NCBI GenBank assembly: GCA_963760965.1
Contig: CAVXEW010000013.1
Location: 1 to 64,000, forward strand
Direction of reading: 5' to 3'
Length of the DNA stretch: 64,000 nt
Origin: Pararhizobium_B sp963760965
GTDB taxonomy: Bacteria; Pseudomonadota; Alphaproteobacteria; Rhizobiales; Rhizobiaceae
Positions 44,186-52,662 of this stretch are shown here, piece by piece. Made by a program: the position numbers and the translations under genes. The notes beneath the pieces are model-generated. The model saw only the letters and a list, made by a program, of their open reading frames with translations. It searched no databases and was not told the origin of the DNA. Each line of letters begins with the position of its first letter. The stretch's first letter is position 1.

Positions 44186-44271
44186 GATAATCTCCTTTCG
44201 GGGAAACGGACCCGATGTCCTGTCCCGAAAGCAATGTGCGCCCGCCAGTTTTCCGGCGCTTTTCCAGAGCC

Positions 44272-44286
44272 TTACGCTTCCGTATG
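44272..44286. promoter_or_regulatory. Shared 15-bp near-palindrome, degenerate copy 2 (upstream of the small secreted protein)
   Basis: TTACGCTTCCGTATG differs from TTACGATTTCGTAAG at three positions but keeps TTACG and CGTA with the same spacing. It lies 86 bp upstream of ATG 44185 on the minus strand. Weaker evidence than the other copies. Confidence 0.35.
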
Positions 44287-44353
44287 ATCTTGTCCGAACA
44301 GTGGCGACCCTTGTCGCGATCGCCGTCGGCATCGCTTGCGCCGGCTTTCTCCT

Positions 44354-44950
44354 TCAGCGACTTGCCCTGCGCCGCCTGACGAAAGAGAAGCCCAGCAGTC
44401 CGATTGCCAGGGCTGCTACGCCAACCCATCCCCATTGGCTGAAACGCTCGAGGAGGAGCGAATTGAATTCGAAGGCGAGGACGAAGAACACGGTCGTATA
44501 GACCAGTGCGACCGCCCCGTTCGCAAGCGCGAAGGCGGAGAAGCGCACTCCGAGCAGCCCGCTGGCGATGAAGATCGGGGGCAGGAGCCAGGGGACAAGA
44601 CGCGCCGTGACAGCGGATGCCAGCATGCCGCGGCCCAGCAGTTCTCGCCCCTTTTCCAAACGCGAGTTACCGATCCATTGCCGGATGCGGGGGATCCTGA
44701 TCGCAAGATGGCCAAGGCCGAAAAGGAACCAGTCGCTGGCGACAATGCCGAAGAGCAGTGGCAGGAACGCCGCCGGCGGCGACAACAGACCAGCCGTCGC
44801 GATGCCTGCCGCCGCCAGGATGGCCGCTTCCTCGAGCACGAACGGGGCGAGAAACAGGATAGCGACCAGTACGGCCGGCCGGGAGGAGTAGTGCGCGAGG
44901 AGTCCCGTCCCTGCGGGACTGTTGATGAGCTGTGTGAGTGCGGTGTCCAT
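44354..44950 (-). CDS. DedA/VTT-domain membrane protein
   Basis: A 198-residue membrane protein of the DedA/SNARE-associated family. Segments AVLVAILFLAPFVLEEAAIL (with the acidic pair in a re-entrant helix), FLPLLFGIVASDWFLFGLGH, LGRGMLASAVTARLVPWLLP (conserved Arg) and AVALVYTTVFFVLAFEFNSL. DedA proteins act as undecaprenyl-phosphate or phospholipid translocases in the inner membrane. ATG 44950 was chosen over 44983; neither has a strong ribosome site. It is the last gene of the operon that starts with a PAP2 phosphatase, which acts on the same class of lipids. Confidence 0.8.
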   Translation of the reverse strand: MDTALTQLINSPAGTGLLAHYSSRPAVLVAILFLAPFVLEEAAILAAAGIATAGLLSPPAAFLPLLFGIVASDWFLFGLGHLAIRIPRIRQWIGNSRLEKGRELLGRGMLASAVTARLVPWLLPPIFIASGLLGVRFSAFALANGAVALVYTTVFFVLAFEFNSLLLERFSQWGWVGVAALAIGLLGFSFVRRRRASR

Positions 44951-45013
44951 CTGATTGTCCGGCTTCGGGGATCGAGGGACCATCGAGGCGCGGCCGGGCT
45001 GCCCGGATTGCGA

Positions 45014-45403
45014 TCAACGCGGAGCCGGCAGCGGCGTCGACGTCGATTGCAGATGATATGGATTTCCGTTGCTCGCCTTTAGGCCGCCAAGGATGAATTT
45101 GCCGCGGATCCGGTAGCGGTGATGAAGCTTCACCCTGTCGATTCCCGTGCCGGTCACGGGTAGATCGTGCGCCGAGATCTTGCCGTGCGCCTCGTCGGAA
45201 AAGAGGACATAGCCGTCCCGCCTGGCAAGCGGATAGCCCACGAGGTCGAGAACCGTGTCCTTGTAGCGCTTCGCATGCCAGGTCACGGAACCGATCCTGT
45301 GAAGGGTTGCCGCGGCGCCGGGCGAGCCGACCGAGCATGTGGCAATGAGGATGGCTGCGAACACAGACGTCGCGGTTCTGTGCCGGTTCCGGCATTCCTT
45401 CAT
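45014..45403 (-). CDS. Secreted hypothetical protein, 129 aa
   Basis: Unrecognised. A signal peptide (TATSVFAAILIATCSVGSPG, cleavage after AAA) precedes a mature domain with HRIGSVTWHAKRYKDTVLDL, VGYPLARRDGYVLFSDEA and KLHHRYRIRGKFILGGL, a strand-rich pattern like an OB-fold used in periplasmic proteins (bacterial NlpE/YdeI or HSP20-like types). It begins 2 nt after the propeller gene stops and is part of the PAP2-DedA operon. Confidence 0.6.
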   Translation of the reverse strand: MKECRNRHRTATSVFAAILIATCSVGSPGAAATLHRIGSVTWHAKRYKDTVLDLVGYPLARRDGYVLFSDEAHGKISAHDLPVTGTGIDRVKLHHRYRIRGKFILGGLKASNGNPYHLQSTSTPLPAPR

Positions 45404-45404
45404 G

Positions 45405-46496
45405 TCAATTCGCCTTTTCTGCCAGTTGGTCGGGTCTGATGATGTCGAGGCCGTCCGGGATGTGGAGGTAGCCGGGCTTGTCGCCGCGCCTGTGGGTGAC
45501 CCCGTATTGCCACAGGATAGAGTTCGTCGCCTTGTCGATGACGACGACCCGCTGGTTCAGGTCGTCGGTTGCAAGCACGTTGCCGTTGGGCAGTTCGATG
45601 GCGAGCGAGGGACGGTCAAGTTCCTCGTGCGGCTTGGCGGCGTACTGCCAAACCACCTTGCCGGTCGGCGAGATCTCGATGATCTTTCCCGGTTTCGTAT
45701 ATCCCGCGACGAGGAAGTTACCCGCCTTCGTCATCTGCGGATCGGACGGGTAGCGGATCGGCAGCTTCAGATGCAGAACCTGCTTCCAGTCCCGGTCCAG
45801 TTCGACGATCGAGTGATCGTGGATGGTGCTGACGAGAATGCGTCCGTCGGGCAGCGGCTTGTCGCCATTGGGAGAGGCGAGTGCCGGAGCCTTGCCCCAG
45901 CAACGGCCGGTGATACCCGCTTGCCGGGCGATCGTCTTGTCGGGAGAGATCTCCAGAATGCGGCAATTGCGGATGTCGGCTACGACGACCTTGCCGTTCG
46001 GCAGCTTGTACGCATCGTCCGGGAAGTCGAGGTGGCCGTGACCCGATCCGGCATGGCCGAGGCTCCCATATTCCCACGTGACCTTCTTGCTTGCCCGATC
46101 TATCAGGCGAATGACCTGCTGATGCTCGAGATTGGTGATGATGCTCTTGCCGTCGTCCGCGAAGAACGCGTCGTCCGCGCCCTGACCGGGCGGAACGCCT
46201 TTGAACCGATATTGCCAGACGATATCCTTCTGCGGACTGACGATCAGCAGACGATCATTGCCGCGATCGGCAATGAGGACGTCGTAGCCGCCGAGCGCGC
46301 GCGCGTCGGACGGTGTCGCGGCAGCTGCGAGGTCCAGGTGGTGCGGCCTTTTCGTCGGAAGGGGCGTCGCAGGGGACGCGCTGCTGCCGGCGGAAGTTCC
46401 CGTCGTTGCGCAAAGCGCCGGCTGTCCAAGCATCATGCCGGCGACGGAAACGACTGCGAAGCAACTGTTGCGGACGAGGCTTCTGGCCGATTTCAT
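45405..46496 (-). CDS. Secreted beta-propeller (PQQ/NHL-like) protein
   Basis: A 363-residue protein with a signal peptide (NSCFAVVSVAGMMLGQPALC, cleavage after ALCA) and five to six propeller blades. Repeated units read GYDVLIADRGNDRLLIVSPQ, DIVWQYRFKGV, KLPNGKVVVADIRNCRILEI, LPDGRILVSTIHDHSIVELD and LPNGNVLATDDLNQRVVVID, each with the G-x-x-L-x-A-D/T pattern. No cofactor-specific residues are obvious. It may scaffold or sense envelope components. ATG 46496 overlaps the PAP2 stop. Confidence 0.75.
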   Translation of the reverse strand: MKSARSLVRNSCFAVVSVAGMMLGQPALCATTGTSAGSSASPATPLPTKRPHHLDLAAAATPSDARALGGYDVLIADRGNDRLLIVSPQKDIVWQYRFKGVPPGQGADDAFFADDGKSIITNLEHQQVIRLIDRASKKVTWEYGSLGHAGSGHGHLDFPDDAYKLPNGKVVVADIRNCRILEISPDKTIARQAGITGRCWGKAPALASPNGDKPLPDGRILVSTIHDHSIVELDRDWKQVLHLKLPIRYPSDPQMTKAGNFLVAGYTKPGKIIEISPTGKVVWQYAAKPHEELDRPSLAIELPNGNVLATDDLNQRVVVIDKATNSILWQYGVTHRRGDKPGYLHIPDGLDIIRPDQLAEKAN

Positions 46497-47296
46497 ATTG
46501 TATCCCTGGTGCTGGTTTGCTGGAAATCCGCCTGCATGCGGTCATTTTCGGCGTTCGGCGGGGCGGCGATGCGGAGGCTCGCGTGCGACAGCATCAGACG
46601 GTCGAGGACAATGATCACGAGCAGAACGATGGCCCAGGACAGAAGCATGTCGCTGAGAAAATGTCCGCCGACAATGACGCGGTCGAAAGAGACCAGGGAC
46701 ACTAGCGCCAGCAGCGGCACGGCGAGCTTCAGCCGGAAACGCTGCGGCACGATCCACACCAGCGCGATCAGGGAGAATGTTGCCGCGGCCTCGCCGGAGA
46801 CGAACGAGCAGTTGATCTTGCAGTAGGGCACGATCTCCCAGACCCTGGAATAGGGAAGGTGTCCGCCGAACTCGATTATGTTGCGCGGCCTTGCGCGTCC
46901 CCAATGGTCCTTCAGAAGCAGATTGACGAGAAGGCCGGGGCCAAGCGCCATCACCGCGATCAGGAAGGCGCCCCGTCGCACAAGTCCGTCCCGATGCGCC
47001 TTGAAGGCAATGCCGGCGACGACGAGCCCGAGCGCCACGAAACCGTAGATCCAGCTCAGGTCGATCCCGACCCGGCGGACAAGCTGGAAGAAGAAATCAT
47101 GGCCCAGGAAAAAGCCACCGGCCTTCGAGTAGAACAGCTTGCTGGTGTCGAGATCGATCTCGGGGAAAAGCCAGAACGTCGCGCTCAGAAGCACGGCGGC
47201 GGAAACTGCAAGCGCGAGCGGTCTTCTCGCCAATGCGTCCCAAGGCAACTGGGCTGCCGGCCTATCGGAGCTTGGCGGGACCTGGTGCAACGACAT
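46493..47296 (-). CDS. PAP2-family lipid phosphatase
   Basis: A 267-residue inner-membrane phosphatase with six helices. The three catalytic motifs are KDHWGRARP (phosphate binding), CSFVSGEAA (general acid region; PSGH is replaced by VSGE) and FDRVIVGGHFLSD (nucleophile His). The replacement of His in the second motif is a lipid-A-phosphatase-type deviation. Likely acts on lipid A 1- or 4'-phosphate or on undecaprenyl diphosphate. First gene of the operon PAP2-propeller-secreted-DedA; the shared operator lies 137 bp upstream. GGAG directly precedes ATG 47296, so an upstream TTG start is possible. Confidence 0.82.
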   Translation of the reverse strand: MSLHQVPPSSDRPAAQLPWDALARRPLALAVSAAVLLSATFWLFPEIDLDTSKLFYSKAGGFFLGHDFFFQLVRRVGIDLSWIYGFVALGLVVAGIAFKAHRDGLVRRGAFLIAVMALGPGLLVNLLLKDHWGRARPRNIIEFGGHLPYSRVWEIVPYCKINCSFVSGEAAATFSLIALVWIVPQRFRLKLAVPLLALVSLVSFDRVIVGGHFLSDMLLSWAIVLLVIIVLDRLMLSHASLRIAAPPNAENDRMQADFQQTSTRDTI

Positions 47297-47432
47297 CTCC
47301 AACAAGAACCATTCAACGGCGCATCCCCGGCCCGTTCTCGGACGCGCACCGGAGGCGGGTCCGGAGCGGGCGGGCCCAGCCCGACGCCTCCGGAGCCTAT
47401 CAAGCGCCTATTGCCCGCACCTGTCTGCAAAC

Positions 47433-47447
47433 TTACGATTTCGTAAG
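47433..47447. promoter_or_regulatory. Shared 15-bp near-palindrome, copy 3 (upstream of the PAP2 operon)
   Basis: TTACGATTTCGTAAG lies between the end of the kinase gene (47513) and the PAP2 start. With its C at 47432 it forms CTTACGA-TT-TCGTAAG, a perfect inverted repeat of 7 bp per arm. Confidence 0.65.
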
Positions 47448-47512
47448 AAGGTCTTCCCCCGCTGCGTCATGGGGGCGCATCGAACTTTCCCAGGAAGGTC
47501 GCTGCAAGTGCC

Positions 47513-48874
47513 CTATTCCACTGCGGCAACGACCACGACGATGCGCAGGCCGGGGCGGGCATCTTCCATGCGGATCTCCGCATCATGGAGGTCGGCGACG
47601 GCCTTGACGAGGCTGAGCCCCAGGCCCGTGCCGGGAGACGTGCGGCTTGCCTCCAGCCGGTAGAGCCGCCGGAACACGCGTTCGCGCTCCTTTTCCGGTA
47701 TGCCCCGGCCGTCGTCCCGCACAAGAGTGACGATCCTTTTCCCTTCTCGACGGATACCGAGAAGGATTCGCGCGCCGCCGGCGCAGTGGCGGATCGCGTT
47801 CTCGATCAGGTTCACGTACATCTGCGTCAGCAGTTCCCGGTCGCCGGACACGACGCACGGCCCGTTCGTTTCGTCGTTCATGACGAGGCTGTGGCGGGCG
47901 TCCTCGGCGACGCCCGCATAGACCTCGGCCAGCGAGGCAAGGAGTTGACGGAGATCGACCTCGCAAAAGCGCGCCTTGCGCGCGCCCGCCTCGATCTGGG
48001 CGATCCTCAGCAGCGCCTCGAAGGTCTGGTTGATCTGGTCTGCCTCGTCCGCGGCCGCCTCGAGCAGGTGGGCCATGTCCTCGCCCGCGTCGTGACGGGC
48101 AAGCGCGTCCTCGATCGTGATCTTCAGCCTGTTCAGCGGCGTCTTCAGGTCGTGCGCGATGTCTGCGCTGACCTGCCGCATGCCTTCGACGGTCGTCGCG
48201 AGGCGCGCCAGCGCCGCATTGATGTCACGAGACAGCAGATCGATGTCGTCGTCGCGCCCGGACAACGGGATGCGGGCCTCCAGGTCGCCGTGAGACACTC
48301 GGTCCATCGTGTCGCGCACGGCGTCGAAGCGCCGCTGCGCCCGGCTTGCGATCCAGAACCCGCCCGCGATGGCCACCAGGACTACGGCGAGCGACGCCCA
48401 GGCAAAGCTTCCGAGCATGATCTCGTTCAGCCGGTCAACCTCCTGGTAGCTCAGCCCGACCACCAGACGGTTGCCGTCGACGGTGCCGGCATAGATGCGG
48501 TAGGTCATGTCGCCACCAAGGCCGATCCGGTCCGCGGTCGCGTCGGACCAGCCGTCGGGAAAGCTCGATGCAGGCATGTTGCCGCCGAGGACCTTGCCGT
48601 CCGGGCCGGTCACCAGAAACAAGCGGTCCTTGCCGCGTGTCGCACGGACGTTGGTGCCGACGGTATCGAGAAGGTCGGTGATGTCGTGGTCGCCATAGGC
48701 GTTGGCGATGACCGCATAGGTCTGCTGGATGGTCTGGTCCTGATGCTGCTGGAGTTCCACGCTGACCAGTTCGTAGACCACGACGCCCGTCGCCAGGAAG
48801 GCGCCGACGAACATAACGGCAAAAGCCAGTGCCAGCCGGAACGGTGTGCTCTTGAGCAGCCTATCGCGGCGCAC
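47513..48874 (-). CDS. Sensor histidine kinase
   Basis: A 453-residue membrane kinase. Helix 1 ALAFAVMFVGAFLATGVVVY, a periplasmic sensor of about 130 residues, helix 2 LAVVLVAIAGGFWIASRAQR, then HAMP (VSHGDLEARIPLSGRDDDID), H box SADIAHDLKTPLNRL, N box NLIENAIRHCAGG and G boxes DDGRGIPE and GTGLGLSLV. It shares an overlap of 14 nt with the response-regulator gene upstream and uses GTG 48874. The surrounding genes suggest it monitors envelope or lipid state; the signal is unknown. Confidence 0.92.
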   Translation of the reverse strand: MRRDRLLKSTPFRLALAFAVMFVGAFLATGVVVYELVSVELQQHQDQTIQQTYAVIANAYGDHDITDLLDTVGTNVRATRGKDRLFLVTGPDGKVLGGNMPASSFPDGWSDATADRIGLGGDMTYRIYAGTVDGNRLVVGLSYQEVDRLNEIMLGSFAWASLAVVLVAIAGGFWIASRAQRRFDAVRDTMDRVSHGDLEARIPLSGRDDDIDLLSRDINAALARLATTVEGMRQVSADIAHDLKTPLNRLKITIEDALARHDAGEDMAHLLEAAADEADQINQTFEALLRIAQIEAGARKARFCEVDLRQLLASLAEVYAGVAEDARHSLVMNDETNGPCVVSGDRELLTQMYVNLIENAIRHCAGGARILLGIRREGKRIVTLVRDDGRGIPEKERERVFRRLYRLEASRTSPGTGLGLSLVKAVADLHDAEIRMEDARPGLRIVVVVAAVE

Positions 48875-49538
48875 GGAGCGAGTACCCGGTGTTGCGCACG
48901 GTGTGGATGAGGGCGGTGCCGAAGGGCTTGTCGATCTTGGAGCGCAGGCGGCTGACATGGGTCTCGACGACCGAGGTTTTCGGATCGAAATGGAAGTCCC
49001 ATACCCGCTCGAGCAGCATCGTGCGGGTTACGATGCGACCCTCGTTGCGCATGAGCACCTCGAGCAAGGTGAATTCGCGCGGCTGCAAGTCGATCTCGGT
49101 GGCCGCCCGCGTGACGCGCCGCCGGACGAGGTCCATCTCGAGGTCTGCGACCCGAAGCGTCGTGCGTTCGGTCACGGCCGGCGGACGCCTGGCGAGCGCG
49201 TTCGCGCGAGCGAGCAGTTCCGAGAAGGCGAAGGGCTTGACGAGGTAGTCGTCGCCGCCGGCCTCGAGTTCCTCGACGCGGTCGTCGATGCCGCCGACCG
49301 AGGTCAGGAACAGGACGGGCGTCTTCGTGCCGGCCGAGCGCAGCGCCTTGACCATCGACAGGCCGTCGAGGCCTGGCAGCATGCGGTCGACGACAAGCAC
49401 GTCGTATCGCTCGTGCATCGCCTGGAACAGGCCGCCTTCGCCGTCGGCCATCGCATCGCAGACATGTCCGGCCTCGGAAAAGCCCCTGACCACGTAGTCA
49501 CTGGTCTTCCTGTCGTCTTCGATCAGCAAAATGCGCAT
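48861..49538 (-). CDS. OmpR-family response regulator, candidate controller of the shared operator
   Basis: A 225-residue regulator starting MRILLIEDDRKTSDYVVRGF, acceptor Asp in VVVDRMLPGLDG, Lys in YLVKPF, and a winged-helix domain (LQPREFTLLEVLMRNEGRIV, VVETHVSRLRSKIDKPFGTA). First gene of the two-component operon. As the only DNA-binding regulator in 42-51 kb it is the obvious candidate to bind the repeated TTACG-n-CGTAAG sites upstream of four neighbouring transcription units. Confidence 0.92.
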   Translation of the reverse strand: MRILLIEDDRKTSDYVVRGFSEAGHVCDAMADGEGGLFQAMHERYDVLVVDRMLPGLDGLSMVKALRSAGTKTPVLFLTSVGGIDDRVEELEAGGDDYLVKPFAFSELLARANALARRPPAVTERTTLRVADLEMDLVRRRVTRAATEIDLQPREFTLLEVLMRNEGRIVTRTMLLERVWDFHFDPKTSVVETHVSRLRSKIDKPFGTALIHTVRNTGYSLRAPR

Positions 49539-49564
49539 TTCTTCTTCCTGCGGTGTCGCCGGGT

Positions 49565-49584
49565 CGCAAGATGCCTGTCTTGCG
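49565..49584. promoter_or_regulatory. Inverted repeat upstream of the response-regulator gene
   Basis: CGCAAGA and TCTTGCG form perfect 7-bp arms around a 6-nt loop, 27 bp before the regulator start. It differs from the shared 15-bp motif, so it may be an attenuator or the site of another regulator. Confidence 0.35.
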
Positions 49585-49672
49585 GCGACAAGGCTACCAC
49601 TTGGTATCGCGTCACAAGCCATGGATCCGGCTTGCAGTCGGCGGCGGACGCCCGCGAACGGCATCGATTGCA

Positions 49673-49697
49673 GCGGCGGCCGCGACGCAGCCGCCGC
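49673..49697. terminator. Hairpin after the membrane-protein gene
   Basis: GCGGCGGC and GCCGCCGC pair around a 9-nt loop, 10 nt beyond the stop of the gene at 49707. No T run follows, so it may act as a 3' stabilising structure. Confidence 0.4.
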
Positions 49698-49706
49698 CGT
49701 GCATAG

Positions 49707-50552
49707 TCAGTCGAGGGCAGGGGCGAGCGCGCGGGGACGTTCGCCATCGTTTCGGTATTCCCGCGCGGCTTCTTCTTCCTCCTTGCTGGGCTGGTCGACC
49801 TTGCTCACCGACAGGTAGCCGATCAGGCCGATGATGCAGAGGAAGAACGCGCCGTTGACCCAGGCGTCACTTATGCCGAGGCCGCCGTCCTTCGGGGCCT
49901 GGGTGAGGAGGTCGCCGATCGATGCGCCGAGCGGACGCGTCAGGATGTAGGCGATCCAGAAGGCAAGCACGGCATTTAAGGTGTTGGTGTAGTAGGCGAA
50001 CGTCGCCGCGGCGATGAGGCCGCCGAAGATCAGGACACCTTGCAGGTAGCCGAAGTTCAGGCCTTCGGTCGCGAAGTCGCCGCCGGCCGTGCCGAGTGCG
50101 AAGGTGAAGAGGATCGCGGCCCAGTAGAAGAGCTCGCGTCTTGTCGTGAAGATCGAGTGGATCGAGAGCGTCTTCTCGCTGGCGTACCAGACCATGAAGA
50201 TGATCGCGAGAACGATCGAGAAGCCGGCGGTCGAGATCCAGAGCGGAACGCCCATGTTGTCGGTCAGGTTGTCGGTGATCAGCGTGCCGACGATGCTGAT
50301 CAGGATGACCGTCAGCCAGTAGAGCCACGGCACGTAGCGCTTTTTCGCGAGCTGGTAGATGAGGACGGCGACGAGCAGAGCGCCCATCACCCAGGACGTG
50401 CCGGTCAGGCCGAAGCCGAGATTGACGTTGAGAAAATCGGCCGCCGTCTCGCCGACGGTCGTGGCCATGATCTTGATGATCCAGAAGTACAGGGTGACTT
50501 CCGGCACCTTGCACAGCATGTCCCGCACGCTGCGGTTTTCGTCCAAAGCCAT
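49707..50552 (-). CDS. COG4705-type multi-pass membrane protein
   Basis: A 281-residue membrane protein with seven or eight helices, e.g. TSWVMGALLVAVLIYQLAKK, YWLTVILISIVGTLITDNLT, AGFSIVLAIIFMVWYASEKT, LQGVLIFGGLIAAATFAYYT and GAFFLCIIGLIGYLSVSKVD. The start MALDENRSVRDMLCKVPEVT and the KVPEVTLYFWIIKIMATTVGET region are typical of an uncharacterised membrane-anchored family (COG4705) often beside two-component systems. AGAGGAG precedes ATG 50552. A shared operator copy lies 121 bp upstream, so it is probably part of the same regulon. Confidence 0.82.
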   Translation of the reverse strand: MALDENRSVRDMLCKVPEVTLYFWIIKIMATTVGETAADFLNVNLGFGLTGTSWVMGALLVAVLIYQLAKKRYVPWLYWLTVILISIVGTLITDNLTDNMGVPLWISTAGFSIVLAIIFMVWYASEKTLSIHSIFTTRRELFYWAAILFTFALGTAGGDFATEGLNFGYLQGVLIFGGLIAAATFAYYTNTLNAVLAFWIAYILTRPLGASIGDLLTQAPKDGGLGISDAWVNGAFFLCIIGLIGYLSVSKVDQPSKEEEEAAREYRNDGERPRALAPALD

Positions 50553-50673
50553 GTGCGGCTCCTCTTGGTGAAATGGAGAAGAAAATCGTGAATTCCATGC
50601 GACCGGCAGGGGGCGATCCCACGGTCACGGGGGACTTGTAGGGCGGGGATCTCGCGGGCACTTTTCCGCGATC

Positions 50674-50688
50674 TTACGGTTTCGTAAG
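50674..50688. promoter_or_regulatory. Shared 15-bp near-palindrome, copy 4 (upstream of the COG4705 gene)
   Basis: TTACGGTTTCGTAAG, preceded by C, differs from copy 3 by one base. It lies 121 bp before ATG 50552 on the minus strand. Confidence 0.65.
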
Positions 50689-51107
50689 GAACGGCGGAGA
50701 GCGGCGAAAACCTCGCAGATCCGAATGTCGCAAGCCAGGAAACCGCAAAGGCGGATGCCATTTTTCCTCACCGACGCCGATTGTGACGAAGCCGATGAAA
50801 CTATCGCGGACGCGGGTCCGGAAGCGGATGCCTTTCGCGATTGTCGCGCCTTCCGGCGATCACAAGCTCCAGGAGACCCGCGCGAAAAACCATGCGGCAC
50901 GTCGTTGCGTACACCCGACTGGCGTCGGGCGTTCTGATGCCCTGCTCGCCCGCATGGGCGAGAACATCTTCAAGAAGACGCCGACATTGCGGGCGCTCAG
51001 GTCCTGGTAGGCATACTTCGAAATTGGTACGCGTCCCCGCGGGGACATCTTGATTGTGACAGTCGAAGCTGGGACATGGGTCCCGGGAATTGTCACAAGT
51101 CTGTCAC
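50689..51107. other. Intergenic between the COG4705 gene and the CYTH-CHAD gene, with an inverted repeat
   Basis: No gene is seen. TTGTGACA (51054-51061) and TGTCACAA (51091-51098) form a perfect 8-bp inverted repeat with a 29-bp spacer just before the CYTH-CHAD start, and a third similar half-site (CTGTCAC) overlaps the ribosome-binding region. This could be a looped operator. Confidence 0.45.
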
Positions 51108-52662
51108 ATGAGCGAAATCGAACTGAAATTCATCGTGGGCGAAGATTCCAGCCGGACGGTGTGGAAGCGCGCCCAATCGCTCGGCTACAGCGCGAAGACG
51201 CCGCGGGCGCGCGCTCTCAGGAGCATCTACTTCGATACCCGCGATCACGCCCTGCGCAAGGCGGGAATTTCGCTGCGGTTGCGCAGGAACGGCGGGCAGT
51301 GGATCCAGTCGGTGAAGCTCAGGAGCGGACTGAACGGCGGGCTGTCGCAGTCGCAGGAGGTCGAAAGCCGGGTCGGGAGGGAAGCGATCGCCCTGGAAAG
51401 CATAGCCGACGAAGATCTTCGCAAGGCTATCGCGCGGTCCGCTAGAGGAGCGGCACTTCTTCCGGTCTTCGAGACAAGGATCAGGCGCGCGGCCGGCGAG
51501 GTGCGCTTCGAAAGCGGCACACGGGCGGAGATGGCCGTCGATACCGGTGAGATCGTCGCCGGCGAGAAGGTCGCGGAACTGCGCGAAGTCGAAATCGAGC
51601 TGATCGAGGGCGACCCCGAGGATCTTTTCAATCTCGCCAAGGCCCTGTTCCCGAGCGGCGGGCTCAGGTTTTCCCGGTTTTCGAAGGGCGCGCGCGGGTT
51701 CATGCTGGCCTCCAAGGGCTTCATCGAACCGCCGCTCGACCCGCGCAATGCCCGGCCCGTGGAGCTTCGAAAATCCGAATCGGTCGAGCGAGCCGCCCGC
51801 GACATCCTGCGCGAGTGCCGCCAGCAGATCGCGACGAATATTCGCGTCGTTCACGAAATGGACGAAGCCGAGGGTCCCCATCAGTTGCGCGTCGGGTTGC
51901 GGCGGCTGCGGAGCGCGCTTTCCGTCTTCAACGCTGCACTGGCGAGTTCGGAGGCAACGCGGTTGCGCGGGGAAGCGCAGTGGCTCGGCGCGGAAGTCGG
52001 GCGCCTGCGCGATCTGGATGCGGTCATCGCGGATGTCGTGCGGCCCGAGGCGGGCCGCTTTCCCGACGAGGCCGGCTTCGCGCCGCTGGTCGAGGCGCTG
52101 GAAGCCGAAGCCGCGCGGCGCCGCGACGGTCTCCGCGAGGTGCTGCGCTGTGAGCGGGTCCAGAGCTTCATTTTCGATCTCGTGCGCTTCATCGAGACGC
52201 GCGGCTGGATCGCCGATCTCGACATCGGCCAGTCCGAGCGCCTCGCGCGGCCGCTGTCGAAATTCGCGGAAAAGGCCTTGAGGAAGCACTGGCGCAGGGT
52301 GGAGAGACGCGGCGCCGACATCGTGTCGCTGAGTGTCGAGGAGCGCCATGAACTGCGCAAGGACCTGAAGAAGCTGCGCTACCTTACCGAGTTCTTCGCG
52401 CCGCTCTATCCGAAGAGGCGCGTCTCGCCCTTCCTGAAGCGCCTCAAGAGGCTGCAGCTCGTTACCGGTGCATTCAACGACGCCCAGGTTGCCCGGCGGG
52501 TTCTTGTCGAATTGCAGCCGGGGAGCCGCCAGGATACTGCAACGGTCGAGCGGGCCGCAGGATGCGCCATCGGGGCGAGCCAGAACTCGGGCGGCACTGG
52601 ACTGGAGCAGGGCCGGCGCAGTCTGGAAGGACCTGCGCAAGATGAAGCCGTTCTGGCGCTAG
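51108..52662 (+). pseudogene. CYTH-CHAD domain protein, frameshifted close to its 3' end
   Basis: The CYTH (triphosphate tunnel) domain begins MSEIELKFIVGED with the ExExK motif and spans about 200 residues. The CHAD domain follows from about residue 225 (HQLRVGLRRLRSALSVFNAA, ERHELRKDLKKLRYLTEFFA), with conserved His and basic residues that bind polyphosphate. The typical end AVWKDLRKMKPFWR is present one frame over and finishes at 52662; an extra G in ATCGGGGCG (near 52573) explains it. Uncorrected, the frame runs to 52676 with an unrelated tail. CYTH enzymes hydrolyse inorganic triphosphate or polyphosphate. Most of the protein is intact. Confidence 0.85.

Noticed and set aside
47585..48910. 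A 441-codon frame antisense to the histidine kinase
   Set aside because: Pure mirror of the kinase codon bias; no start signal or domain.
50689..51053. Short frames between the COG4705 gene and the CYTH-CHAD gene
   Set aside because: Several 60-78-codon frames exist on both strands but none has a ribosome site with a plausible protein.
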